This document shows positions 12,861 to 24,765 of a stretch of DNA of 64,000 bases, one piece after another; positions within the stretch are counted from its first letter, which is position 1; the number at the start of each line of letters is the position of its first letter. The stretch covers positions 24,924,001 through 24,988,000 of the forward strand of contig CM114275.1 of NCBI GenBank assembly GCA_050084515.1. The letters run 5' to 3'. The notes under the pieces are model-generated. The model saw only the letters and a program-made list of their open reading frames with translations. It did no database searches and was not told where the DNA came from. The position numbers and the translations under genes are program-made. The DNA comes from Blasia pusilla. Lineage: Eukaryota > Marchantiophyta > Marchantiopsida > Blasiales.

Positions 12861-13739
12861 TACCAAAATAAACATAAAGATCATAAATATAGTCATTGAT
12901 TACACCACAAACAATAAGACCTACATATGATGCTTGATTGGGTTAGGAAGATTATATTAAAATATTGGGCATTTGGCACGATGTCTTGTTGAGGACGAGG
13001 GAATAGCCACTTACAATACTATGCAAGATATTATATTACGTATTGCTCGTGAGAGTGGCTTGCATGTGGAGAGAAAAATTGACACTATTCCATGCGGATT
13101 CCCTCATTTGAATAAATCTATAGATGATGTAGGAGGTTGATGTGGTGATGGATAATGTTATAGTTATAGATCCTATATGATAGTTCATGCAAATGTGCTA
13201 TATAAGGGAGATTTTTACAAGGAGCAACAACGGTAACAATAGGGAAGAAGAATCAACTTTATAGGTGTTTTCACGAAGAGCATTGATTCTTTCTATTAAC
13301 TATTGAGATGTATGGGATACTCGGCAAAAGGTTTGTTGATTTCCCTACTAAGTGTGCCCATATTCTCCACTAAAAATTGATTTGTCTTTAACTATTGCGC
13401 TTTTGTATTCTAAACAACGGGTTTTCCATCATTCTTGTACAACTCCGAGTCAACGGGTTTTATGATAGGCTCAGACTATAGGAGATAATGTTACTAGAAG
13501 CCCTTTTGCTAGTAGTTATATTTTTAACTACTTTTAAGAAATAAGATATACTTTTAAGGTAGTGTCATGCATGATATAAAATATACAAAATTAAATGTTC
13601 TTACTTGTATTAAAGTCATCTATATATCCAACCATCTATGTATCTATGTATCTACCTAATTGCAAAGTGTGGTTTACATTGTGAATTAGAAAGTTGTACA
13701 TTGTGTAGTAATGTATTGTCACACCCAACTCTCACTCGT
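12861..13739. other. Intergenic DNA with a short unplaced coding-like stretch
   Basis: Between about 12965 and 13190 the + strand reads TMQDIILRIARESGLHVE and, after a frame change, DVVMDNVIVIDPI. The spacing vaguely recalls nuclease-like tails seen in some mobile elements, but the match is too weak to name. Nothing else was recognised. Confidence 0.3.
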
Positions 13740-14290
13740 CCGGATGAGAAATACACAATGATGTGAGTGAGGGACGGATAAAGAAGGATTTGCGACAAAT
13801 CTGAGTTTTGTATTCTATAATCAGAATCCGCGATTGATTATTCGTGAAAAAGATGGATCCATGACTATTCTCAACTCTTTGTCCCAAACATGTATGATAA
13901 AAAAGGGTACCCTAAATGTCATGAATTACCCATATAGGTGTCGCCGTTGGAGGTGCTCCTCCCTTTACAATATAGATTACACCATGATATGAGGGAGGGA
14001 CGCATAAAGAAGGATGGGTAACCAAAAATTCATGATTAAGGAAGGATCCGTGACCGATTTGAACTATGAATCTCGATCGAGAATTAATGATAAAGAAGGA
14101 TCCACATGAAAAGATGACACCCCAAATGCCACGGGTGTGACCCATGTAGGTGTGTAGAAGCTCCTCCATTTATAGGGTAGATTATGTTTCATTTTATAGT
14201 TGGGACTCAAACAAGAGGTTTAGTCATTAAAAGAGGGCACCTCAAAGCCACACGTGACCCATGGGATGCGCTCATCCCTTTATGGCATAC
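13740..14290. repeat. Diverged tandem repeat, about three units
   Basis: Three related blocks start near 13895, 14110 and 14235. Each reads roughly AAAAGRKGRCACCYCAAA, then a CCCAT segment and a CTCCTCC or CTCATCC plus CTTTA/ATTTA ending. A linked block, GAGGGACGCATAAAGAAGGA, occurs at 14003 and in diverged form at 13769. Unit lengths differ, so this is an old, decayed array. No coding capacity was seen. Confidence 0.5.
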
Positions 14291-14769
14291 TAGTGTGATG
14301 TCTATGCTAGGAAGGGAAAGTCATGCGAGGTATCGGCTAAATCCTTGGCCCTAATCCTCGGCCTTGTTAATTTAGGATTTCGCTTAAATCTAACACGTGT
14401 CAAGATCAAGAGAGGATTGAAAGGACAAGTATAACACACAGGAGGAGGCTCCTCTAATCCCATCCCATCCTCTTTTAATTACATATTTATTACTCCATTT
14501 GGGACTCAAAAATTATATCACTAGCATCCCACCGATATTATTCATGGGTGAAGTATGGGAAACACTTCTGTTAAATCTAATTCCTCCTGTTAACTCTTTT
14601 GTTAAATAATACACGTCTCAATATGGAATGAAAAAACATTAATGCGAAAACGTATTTTTTGTAGGAGGGTTCTTAGAACCCCATACAAGAAAAGATTATA
14701 TTTGATTTTTCATTTGGGACTAAAATAAGATGGGGTATCAAATAAACCGAATTATGCAAGATTCCGTGT

Positions 14770-15660
14770 GGCGTGAATGAATCTGCCATAGCCCGAAGCG
14801 CGAGTATCAATCCAATCGATGTCGCTGAGGCGCTGCTGCGATCGATGATCGTCGCTCTCTTCGCTTCGCGTCGTCGTCTCGTTCGCATGTTGCGCTTGCC
14901 CGCCAGAGGATGTGCTGCAGTCCGTCCTCTGGCCTCGATTTCACGGGCGTGCCGGCCAAACCGCGAGGCTTGGAGGAGCCGGGAACGACAGGAAGTAGGG
15001 GAGGAGAGGAAGAGGTGGTAGAGGTTTACTTACTAGGGATCTTTGTGTGTGCGTGAGTTTTTTTTTCACTAGTACAGGATCGATCGGACTGTCAAACGGC
15101 GAGGAATTCGGAGCTTCGGGGGTTTCTCCGCATCAGATTTGGGAGGAAGGGTGAGCATGGCAGGTCGGAGGAAAGTGGTGCGGAGGTTGTTGGAAGTGGC
15201 TGAGATCGGACACAGGCGGAGTCCCGGAGCTCTCCTGGGGTCGATTGCTAGGGCTACTCATGCACCTACCCCGAATCTGGCACCTCAGGCGGCTCGTCTC
15301 GTTGCTTGGGTAGGAATTTTGTGTCCTGGAGCTTTCTGAAGAGACGCTCCCCAGTTTAGAGATTTCTGAATCTTTTGAGTCACGTCTCTCTTTCGGACTG
15401 CTGTAGCTGTGGAAGGGTGTTGTGCAGACGACGTCGATCAGTCGGGAAGCCGCGTGCGTGTTGTGTATGTTAATTGCGTTGTATTTGGGATGTTTGTACG
15501 CGGGAGCTGCTTTCGGAGAAGCCCTAGTACTCGTGATGTGGTGCTCGGTCGGGGAAATATACGGAGGGTGACGTCGTTTTGAGGATTGAGTGTAAGGTTT
15601 TCTCGCGTCTTAGATCGTCTGAGACGAGCTCTTCGTTAAGTTTCAATTGGTATATTCAGA
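14770..15660 (+). promoter_or_regulatory. GC-rich, CpG-rich upstream region and 5' leader of COX10
   Basis: Base composition changes sharply from AT-rich to GC- and CpG-rich at about 14770 and stays so until the COX10 start codon. This is typical of a plant promoter plus 5' UTR. An in-frame TAA at 15637-15639 separates it from the COX10 ATG. No clear TATA box was found. Short frames inside it (14773-15021 and 15139-15339) show no domain and are probably incidental. A 5' UTR intron is possible but not demonstrated. Confidence 0.45.
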
Positions 15661-18364
15661 ATGTTGGATCTTGTTTTGCAGCAGCGAATTCCGGAAACTT
15701 CGCAATTTTTTAAGAGTTGGCGATCAGTCAGAAGTCCCGGATTTTCTCGAGAGTTAACTTCTGCTGTCGTGAGTGGAGGAGCCAGTGTGGCAAGACGAGC
15801 GGTAGCATCTTCTGTGGATGTCTTCAAGGGACCCGAGGGAATTTTTGAAGTCATTCGGCACTATGGAAAGTGTTATTTGGAGTTGTCGAAAGCAAAGCTC
15901 AGGTATTTAGGATTTGCAAGTGGCCGACACTCTGTCAATCACCTTTCGACTTTCTTCATTAGCCTCCAGTTGTCAGGATTTGTGTTGTCGGATTTCTATC
16001 AAGGAATCTCAGTCGCGATTTTCTCTCATGTTTGTTGGACTTCCATCATGAACACGGCTAAGAGGAGATTAATCAGACTAGGTTGACTCGGTTTTGGACA
16101 CAGCTCTTTCGTGGTGTTGTCAGCAGGTGCGGGATATGTGGTGGGGAGTGGAGATGTGGTGGACTGGATGGGGCTTGGCTGGACTTCAATGGGCACTATG
16201 TTGGCTGCTGCATCTGCCAATTCATTCAACCAGGTCTGAGGATCTTTTAAAGAGACTGATGGAGCCTTATAATTCCAGGGCATTTCAGCTTATTCACTGC
16301 CTTTTCGGGCCCCTACTGGCTATTACTGGTGTCAGAGGGTTTCTTAAATCAGATTAGAATCCACAACTTGTTGGACTTTGCTCTTTGCTGCCAAGCATAA
16401 ATTGATGTCAATAGGATTGAGTAGTATCATACCTTAACAATGGGAAGGCTGAGGTTTCTCTTTATGGGCTGTAATACTCAGGTTTTTACTTAGTCCCACT
16501 CTGACTGAGGTTTGAAGAATGTCAATGGGTGAACAGCACTATCTCGAACGCTCTCTGAGTTTTACTCAGTATGCATTTGGTTGGTCATGATATTCCAGCT
16601 TGTAGAAATCACAAACGATTCGCGGATGAAGCGGACAGTGAGAAGACCACTCCCAGCTGGTCGCATAGGTGTACCTCATGCCTTGGCATTTGCAGTGTCT
16701 GCTGGTGTCACAGGTGTCACTTTATTGGCTTGCAAAGTGCGTTCTCACCAAGTTCCCTTGCACTTGCATTGCTTGCAATTACAGTGATCAATTTTTCAGT
16801 AGAATATTTTAGTACTCTCTATGTAGTCACTTAAGGAACCGGTGTGGAATGCTGTTTTGACTGATTTATCTTATGCCTTCTTCTCTGGAAGGATGGTGCA
16901 GACTAATATGTTGACAGCAGAACTTGGAGCAGCAAATATACTTCTGTACACTCTAGTCTACACCCCCCTCAAACAGATTCATTTCATTAACACTTGGGTG
17001 GGTGCAGTTGTCGGTGCCATCCCTCCACTGATGGGGTACAGAACTCTCCTCTCACCTCGTCTTGTTATGCACATGAAGAGTTGAAAGATGAGGAGTCAAG
17101 TCAAAACTCCGTTCTTTCCTTCTGGTGATGCATTTAATGTCATACAGGGTTACACATGTCTCGAGGTTTGCCACATGCCTGTTTCTCAAGATGCCTGAAT
17201 TGTTTTGTGCTTTCGCAGTTGGGCAGCAGCTGCTGGAAAAATTGACCCCGGTGGATGGGTGCTTGCCTCTGCTCTGTACTTCTGGCAAATACCACATTTT
17301 ATGTCTCTTGCATTCCTTTGCCGCCACGACTATGTTGCTGGGGGGTACGTATCAGTGTTTTGAAGTCCCTAGTCTGTTCCTGTGACCCAGTATTAGATGA
17401 TAATTGTCTACAAAGTACAGAAATGACTGACAATTATGTGTGTTCAACTATTCAGTACGTGAGGGCCTAACATTCATGACTGGTCTTACAGGTATAAAAT
17501 GTTATCCCTGATGGACAGTTCAGGTCGGAGAACAGCATTATGTGCACTTCGCAATTGTGTATACATGTTACCTTTGGGTTTTATTGCGCATTATTGTAAG
17601 TGGGAACTTGATGAGATCTTGTTCATTTGTTGCATAATGCCTCTCTCCTTAGAACATTATCTCCTCTCTTCTCTTCCTCTCATGTCCTTTTCGGCTAGAA
17701 GTGTTGCATCTATTTCAGTGAAATGGTCTTTAATCTATGCATGCATCTAATGTGGTACCTTAATGATGCAGAGCTGTTTAATTGTTGTTTTTTCCATGTC
17801 AAGTGAACTTAAGTAGAGCGCATGTAACTTGTTGATCTTACAAATCTGAGTTTGCTCCTGACAAAGTCTTGTTAAGTGAGTAGCTCTCCAGAGCTGAACT
17901 TTCACCGGGATTGGTGAGTTTTATGGGTTTTATGAATGTGCGAGCTGGGCAAGGATTGACGCTTAACATGTAACTGTAATGCAGTTGGTGTAACATCAGG
18001 AATTTTTGGAGTAGAGAACCTATTGCTCACTGCAGGAATTGGTTCGACATCTGTCTTATTCTATCTCAAACCCAACCCTGAAACTGCACGCCGACTGTTT
18101 AGGACAAGTCTCATTTATCTTCCCTTTTTCATGAGTGCAATGATTTTCCATCGAATTCCTCATACCAAGATAAGTCAAGAAGTGACAGAATTTACTGCAA
18201 AAGGGAGCCGAACACAATTGGAAGGGGTTTACAGAGATGTTGAAGAGGAAGATAAAGAAAGAAAAGCCACACAAAATAGACCATCAACAAAAGGCTTACC
18301 TCGACCACCCATTGCTTTTGTATCTTATGCACCCTTTCCTTTCCTTCCTGCTCCAGATTATTGA
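15661..18364 (+). CDS. COX10: Protohaem IX farnesyltransferase (haem O synthase), mitochondrial, 7 exons
   Basis: COX10 transfers a farnesyl group to protohaem to make haem O, the precursor of haem A in cytochrome c oxidase; it sits in the inner mitochondrial membrane. I read exons at 15661-15902, 16104-16233, 16599-16736, 16902-17035, 17219-17344, 17492-17595 and 17985-18364. All six introns are GT-AG. The exons sum to 1254 nt, giving 417 residues plus TGA. The UbiA-family prenyl-diphosphate site spans residues 123-140 ([15 protein letters not shown]) and the second conserved motif residues 235-258 (YFWQIPHF...HDY..GG). Residues 84-124 and 171-214 match the membrane segments around GAGYV and YTPLKQIH...[14 protein letters not shown]. 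The first 55 residues are Arg/Ser-rich with few acids, as in a mitochondrial presequence. The start is the first ATG after an in-frame TAA. The charged C-terminal tail (about residues 345-400) is poorly conserved. It appears intact. Confidence 0.95.
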
Positions 18365-21300
18365 CAGCACTTAGCGAGAGTCTTGAAACTTGAATCCATT
18401 AGGGTGCCATTCTTGCTAGTTCCATCATTTGCGTACTAGAACACCTTGTTATTTATTAAGTCGAGAGATGTTAAGATCTGTCTCTTAGGAGCCCAAAGGT
18501 TCCAAATTTAGTTTGTCTTTAGGCCTTGACCAAGATGTGTCCACAATGATCTCATCTAGATTTGTCTCCCTATGTTGGGAGGAAGGAATTTTAAAGTAAG
18601 GGATCCGGTTGTGATGGGAGGCCTGGTACAGGGATTACTGGCAACAATTGGGTGTTGCTGCAGGTGCCTGAGCTCAAGCTCTCTCCCATGCCATGCTCCT
18701 AAAGAACCATTTCCCTTGGGTCTTCTTTCTCCATTTCAAAAGGTGTGTGAACGAAGTCCTGTTGAATGAAGCTGGGAGGCTTAATGAGATCTGAATCTTA
18801 AAGTCTTGCGAGTGTAAAGTTCGGCCTCATAGAGTTGGTGTACACTGCAAAATTGATGGCTGGTTTTGTCAGATGGGTAAACTATGGGCCAGATTGTTTT
18901 GGCCCATGGGCATTGCAACAATATGAACAATTTGAATCCAAGGGCCTGAGGTTCATGGGCAAGTCACTGAATAGTGGCAAACGAGTTCAATGAGATGTCT
19001 CAACTAGAGATTGTTGGATTGCAATAACAGAAGGACCTGCAGAATTGCAAAATTGATTTTGACACTGCAGAGCTGCTATAATGAAAGCTGATAGGACGGA
19101 AGTGCTGAAAATGTTTTAATAAAGTTCCATCTCTATGCCAACTTCAAGGGAGTGAGTTGATGTGTTAGCTCCTTAAACCGCAAGCCTCTTCCTTTGCAAT
19201 CTTAATGAATCACTATAGGGATATAATGCTTTGTATCTTTGTTAGAATGGCAGCTAACATGGTCGTATGAAGCAAGTATTTGGGCATTTCTTACGTTCAC
19301 ATAATTGCAAAGGAAGCTGGGACCTCAACAATAGTCTCACAAGAATATTGAAGATATGTTCTGGCCATTGGACTGGTATCAGAACAGCTTGAAAACTCGT
19401 GGAAAATCCTAAATTTGGTCTCGAGCTTATGGTAGAATGCTACTCACATGTTGATGGGTAATTTTTATTTTCCAATGTTCTCAAGTTTGGAGCTGCTGGT
19501 CACACTTTGGCGTACTTAAACTTTGTCTTTGTCGGATGGTACATGTTCGTCTACATACGGAGAAGTTTCTGGAATGCCTTGTGACTAGTCGAGTTGGGAT
19601 TGTCTCATACTTACGGATGATGAGGTCATTTGTGTGAGTGGCCTCCTAGAACTGTTCGTCATTTAATCATGTTTTCTAGTGGGCTCTCAACATTTTCCTT
19701 CACGCAATTTTGTCTTCTTTTCACGGGGGCAGACGCGTGTGAATGTGGATAGAGAACTTCATCACACTAGTTCTATGTTGGCTGCCCTCATATTTCAGCA
19801 CAATGCATTTGGCTGGATTCGTTGAAAACCACATCTTCCTTTGAGACGTATTCACTTCTTTTAGTAACAGTGAACTTCCATTTTTTCCCATTCGGTATTG
19901 CCTTAATAGTATAGATGCTTGGAGGGATGAAGACCCCAAACTTTAAAGTATTATGTCAACTAAGCACAACTCAAATGATCGACCCTTCTTGGTAGAGGGC
20001 AGTTCTTACAAAGAAGATTTCTGGTTGCCCGAGGGCAGCTTCAGGTGGAATGAGTGGGTAGTGACAAGCAGGTTTGCATGAGAGGGAAGAAAAATGGTTG
20101 CATGCCAGAACTTGGACTCAACTAGATTGTTCTGCTGAAGTCTTTGTGTCTTTGGATTCCACCCATCCGAGATACACCTGCGGGAAGGGACTAAACCCTC
20201 ACTTTGATGTGATATGGATGCATGGAAGGACTGACTAAATTAGTAATGAAAATACTCAGAGTTTAAAAGCACGAGATTCAATAGGTTAGGGTGAATATGA
20301 GCAGCATGTCCGGCTTACTTGTAGGTGTTGGAGGAGTCTTCTCTTGTACAAGTTTGGACATGCAAGTTGTTTCGGGAACATTACGTTCTTCAATAGTACA
20401 CGCATATGGAAATTGTGAGTTCTTACTAACATTACTTTGGTCATTTGGGACTTGTGTCATGGTACTATGCACCAGGATGATCCCACCTTCATTCATTGAT
20501 TAGGAGGGTTTGAAACCAAATTTTTTTTCATTTTCTTTGTTTGTTGAATTGGAGAGACATGGAGAATCTTCGAAATCTTCAATTGTTTGTAGAAATCTGG
20601 TAAGTGGGCCTTCTTCCTACTACCAAGTGTACACCCTCTCTGACTGGTTACAAATAAATAAAAGAGAAAAAGAACAGGATTTTAGAGGCACTTGAAGTTG
20701 TGAATTGAAGGACTTTGCAGAGGATAACTAAAGTTGACACCTATCCTATGTTCACATCGGACAAATACAAGCCTAAGACTATTGATGTAGGTTACCCCGG
20801 AAATATTGTGAACTTCTCCCTATTTAGGTGGTTGAGCTTTGATGATTGAGAGGACCCCATCAAGCACTAGGATGTAGTTAAATGAATTTGCTGAAGTCTA
20901 TTCTTGGTGTTTTTTCCTAGGAACAATAGATAGATACATGCCAATAATGTTTTATATTCAATGACATCCGATAATAATTTTATTTAGAAAGGTTAAATAT
21001 TTTACCTCATATAAAGCTACATAAGATAAAATCTAATGCAAAATTTCCTCCATAATATTATACCTTGTACAACTTTATTTGTTTGGAAGATGAGGATTCC
21101 TTGATTGGGTGTGTGGTATATGGACTTGTAGATGCATGATTTCTACAAACCCTTCTCTAATCTACTATTGGTAGTCATATATATATAAACACTCTTATAG
21201 TTGGAATAAAATAAAATAAAGTAAGATCATACGCTTCCATACAAAGAAGTGATACAAAAATTCAAATGGGAGTTGCACACTCTTTGAATGATTGGAATCA

Positions 21301-21486
21301 ATCAAGCCAAATTTACTACCCTTATGAGGGAATCCATGTTGGTACTAATAATTGGTATGATTTCACACCTAAGGTTGTTCCTTGCCTTGCTCAACTTTGG
21401 TGTGGCCTTGGAGTTCCCCAACTGTCTAATTGCCCCTCCTCGATAGATTCATGGATTCCTTCTTCTTTCATTAACTTACTCTATCC
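18365..21486. other. COX10 3' flank and intergenic DNA
   Basis: The first few hundred bases probably include the COX10 3' UTR. No convincing gene follows. Short frames (for example 20291-20503 and 19721-19939) show no family features. Confidence 0.45.
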
Positions 21487-21494
21487 TCCTGAAC

Positions 21495-22098
21495 CAAGGT
21501 TGCACATGGATGTATTTTTGTCCCTATGACACATGTTTGTGCGGACCCTAAGTGTTGCTTGCCTCCAGGCCTGTCTCGCCCCCAATATATACCCAAGTTG
21601 AGCCAATCCACACCACAATCCAACGACTTAGTTCTAGTTCTTTCCACCCATTTATGTGGCCAGTATTGAGCTTCCTTTGCCCACACAAGGCTCGTATGGC
21701 TTGCATAAAGTCTGAAATTTGCCCATGCAAGGTGGGCTCTATTGCGGACCTAAAGCTTGTCATGCGCGGGCCAACCGTGGGCCTTCCACAGTAGAGCGTG
21801 CCTTTTGTATGCCAACCAAGGGCCCAATGCGGGCCACATGCAGGCTTGATGTAGGCCTAGTGTGGGCTCATAGTTCGCAACATCCACACCCACATGCAGG
21901 CTTGATGTAGGCCAAGCATGGGCTCATAGTTCGCAACATCCACACCCGATCAATTCCTATTCGCCTCCCTAATTGAAGCCCGCATTTGTTCTTGCGTCGC
22001 GAGCCCAAGTCTGTGCGGGCGACGGGATTACCAAAAAAACTCAAGCGGGGCACATGTTGGGTATGTATGACGGACAAATATGTTTTCATGCAACCTTA
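21495..22098. mobile_element. hAT-type MITE, 604 bp
   Basis: The left end is CAAGGTTGCAC and the right end TGCAACCTTA. The 8-bp flanks TCCTGAAC (21487-21494) and TCCCGAAT (22099-22106) match at 6 of 8 positions, with both differences C/T transitions; 8 bp is the duplication size of hAT transposons. The same ends bound a 265-bp element at 58588. The interior is rich in GGGC/GCCC words and holds a 56-bp tandem duplication (21835-21890 and 21891-21946). No transposase is encoded, so it is non-autonomous. The ORF at 21986-22258 crosses the right end and is probably incidental. Confidence 0.65.
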
Positions 22099-22106
22099 TC
22101 CCGAAT

Positions 22107-22630
22107 GCGTGTTGGCATCTACTTGTATTGAGGATCCTCCTAAATCTTCATTTTGTATGCAAGACTTGCAGGATATTAAGTCATTGCCCAAGAGCAAGGA
22201 TGATGAGTATATGGCCGAGGAATATGCCTCATTGAGGCGTAGGTCTCGCCACAATTAATCAAGCAACATTTGCCTAGTTAGGACAAATGCAAATAGTGCA
22301 TTGACAGAATCTGCAACGGTAGCTATATGACCTTCATCAAGAAGTGATTCTTCTGCAAGGACAATCCCCGCTCATAAGATACATGCCAACGACGAAGGTA
22401 GGATCAGACATTCATTCATTACATTGCACTAAGGTTTTGTAAAATTTTGATATGTACACGATTTATTTTTGGTTTTGCACAATTGGTAATGTCATATGAA
22501 TGTATGAAATTGCACACAACTAGTTTAAAAAAAATAAATCTAGGTGAGATCTCTTTACGGGTACCTTGTGTCTATCTTGGAAGCTAAGTTTTTTCCTCGT
22601 CTTTCTATGGTGGCACATTACCATCTACAA
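22107..22630. other. Intergenic DNA
   Basis: No gene recognised. It is bounded by the MITE on the left and a split solo repeat unit on the right. Confidence 0.5.
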
Positions 22631-22843
22631 TGTCACATCTTTTAGAACAGATCCACAAGTTTCCATAGGGGACCTTCAAGGAGATTGACAACCTCGTAAG
22701 GTCAAGGATGACATGTTACGGCCTCATGTAACTTGAGAGAGCATGTTTTTCTTTATTTTGGCTTATTTAGAGCTATATTGAGGAACTTCTTATTTTGGGT
22801 ATGTTTTTTTATCATGGGCACTACATTACGTTGAGAGCCAAGA
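22631..22843 (+). repeat. Left part of a solo alpha-beta unit, interrupted by element 1
   Basis: It begins TGTCACATCTTTTAG and shares the alpha body with 2662-2930 and 42764-43000. It stops at GAGCCAAGA, and the expected continuation (AAGGAGGTGAC in other copies) resumes at 31726 as AAGAAGATAAC. The intervening 8.9 kb is element 1. Confidence 0.7.
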
Positions 22844-23211
22844 TATCATGACCATACGGATTATGTCGTAGAGTATAGTGTGCTAGTAGAGGCCATACCT
22901 TATGTAGGGCCATAGTGTCTAGGTAGAGATGCGGTTTCATACATAGGGTTGGGGGTTACTCCGTTGAGGGTGACTTTTCCAGTAGGGCCCGCTCTTAGGT
23001 TGGAGGATATAGTGTGGAGTGCACTCAAAGAACAGTTAGTTCTTTGAGTTGAGCCTGTTGCGTTGGGAGTTATCCTTGGTAGTGAGTAGAGCTTTTGGCT
23101 ATGGTGGTTTCCGCAAGCTTCGACTTGGATTCTCCCATCGTGGAGTGGGTTTGGCTCGATTGTATGTGATTCTATACGTGTTTTATGACAGTAGGTCTTT
23201 CACGGATTTCA
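22844..23211 (+). repeat. Alpha terminal repeat, left copy of element 1
   Basis: It is nearly identical to 31253-31619. The outer end is TATCATGACC (TGTCATGACC in the right copy) and the inner end is GGATTTCA, so it reads TG...CA allowing one transition. An internal perfect inverted repeat CTCAAAGAAC / GTTCTTTGAG lies at 23024-23033 and 23039-23048 with a 5-base loop. Confidence 0.85.
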
Positions 23212-23223
23212 CTCAAAGAACTA
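23211..23223 (+). promoter_or_regulatory. Candidate self-priming primer-binding site
   Basis: ACTCAAAGAACTA sits exactly where a primer-binding site is expected, at the alpha/internal junction. It is the perfect complement of TAGTTCTTTGAGT at 23037-23049 inside alpha. It does not start with TGG, as a tRNA-primed site would. Self-priming by foldback of the transcript is known in Tf1-type gypsy elements; assigning that role here is inference. Confidence 0.35.
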
Positions 23224-24765
23224 GAGTAGATCGAGGGTAGATTCGATCGTGGATCAGTAGGATCTGGTTAGGGTTGATTGTGTACTCAACCGTGGATGTT
23301 CATGGCTTGTGGCCTATGTTGGAGGTGGTAATATGGTGCGTGGTTGGTTGGGAAAGAAGCGCCTTGCTAAGAGCTTTCCAACGCGCTTTAGATCGTCGGA
23401 TTTAGTCAAGGGAGTTGGAAGTTATCAAGGATTGAAGATTCTGGTTCGTGTTCGACGGTTTTCTGATGTGGAGAGCTTGGAGTGCGGAAGCTCTTTTGAA
23501 GTTCATCCAGATCGGGTGAGAGGTTCCTATTGCTACTTGTATTGTGATCTCATGTGAAGCTATCTGCTTGAGTGTGTGGAGCGTTGCGGATTTTTGCGTG
23601 CATGAATCTGGGCGGAAGCGCTGTCGGATTTGCGATTTTGGAGGTATATGGACAACAAGTTTGTCTGATTTTTAGCTTGGAGTACAAAGCTCGGTTGTAA
23701 CTGATTTCTTTGTGGAGAGATAGCTATGGTGGTCAATTGAATTCTGGTTGAAACAGATTCAATTTTGGTTGAGGATTTGTGGAGTAATTGCTGATCAAAA
23801 TTTTGGGGACTAGCTATGGTGGACAACGGATCGGAGGGGCTGGTTGGTTGGTGACTCATTCGTTGTTGGCGACGCCTATCCCGTTGGGGGCATCCTAGTT
23901 GGGCCTCTCTACATAGCAAAGCATGGCGAACGGGGCATGTCTCGAGCGTGGCGAACGGGGTGATAGGGGCATGTCTCGAGCGTGGCGAGCGGGGCGATAG
24001 AGGCATGTCTCGAGCATTTTGAGGCTTCAAGGCAACTCGTGGTAGCTCGGGGCGAGTGGGTGTGAGAGGCGGTGTAAGGAGCAAGGAGCAAGCAAGAAAG
24101 CTTTCTTGCTTGGGGTGAGGCAGGTTTTGCAAGATTTGTGATTTGAGTGTTGCATAACTAGTCACCCATCTTTGGACTATTCTGCCTAAAAGACGCTTAA
24201 CTAATGAGTTCTTAACTATGCCAGTGTACACACTGGTGTAGCTCATTTGGTGCTGTTCGGAGATATGTTAGGCGCTTTATGCATCTCAAGGTTTTTGGTT
24301 GATGGACCTCTAGCGCATAGTACGGTGTAGCCTCTCCATGCAGGTGATATTTTCAGGTGCTGCGAGTCCGACTAGCACGTCATCGACCCGCGGCGGAGTA
24401 GCTATTACGTTAGAATTGTGTGGTGGGTTCTGTGGATTTAGGGGGCGCCACATTTTGTGGATTGTGTTACCTTGATTTCCATTTGCGATTGGAGGATTTT
24501 CGTTGGACTTTCTGTGTTTGGATCCCCTCCATTGTTGCTTCTTGCTTGCGCGCCCATTGTTAGGGTTGACACTGATTTCCAGAGTAGTGTTACTCCTGTG
24601 TGCTAACAGTAGTGAGGCTGGAGTGATGACGAGTAGATCGTGGGAGGCTTCTTGTGGTGCTGACATGTTAGGTTTCCTACACCCATAGCTAGTAGAGCTA
24701 GAATAGTACAGCGATATCGACGTCACTTGGTTACTTAGTGGTGGTAATTTGGTGGTGGTGCGACA
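23224..24765 (+). other. Leader region of element 1
   Basis: It lies between alpha and gag with no convincing ORF. It contains a short tandem array at about 23920-24016, in which units around GGGGCATGTCTCGAGCGTGG repeat about 2.5 times. A block at 23846-23915 (TCGTTGTTGGCGACGCCTAT) recurs at about 31903-31970 in the host repeat. The 228-codon - strand frame across it is low-complexity and not believed. Confidence 0.5.

Noticed and set aside
14673-15339. Three ORFs upstream of COX10
   Set aside because: GC-rich DNA gives open frames by chance. No domains are seen, and the position fits a promoter and 5' UTR.
19374-19385. TGGTATCAGAAC, close to an initiator-Met tRNA primer site
   Set aside because: There are no repeats, gag or pol nearby; it is a single short match expected by chance.
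23560-24246. 228-codon ORF on the - strand
   Set aside because: It lies antisense in the leader of element 1, spans a tandem array and has no recognisable domain.
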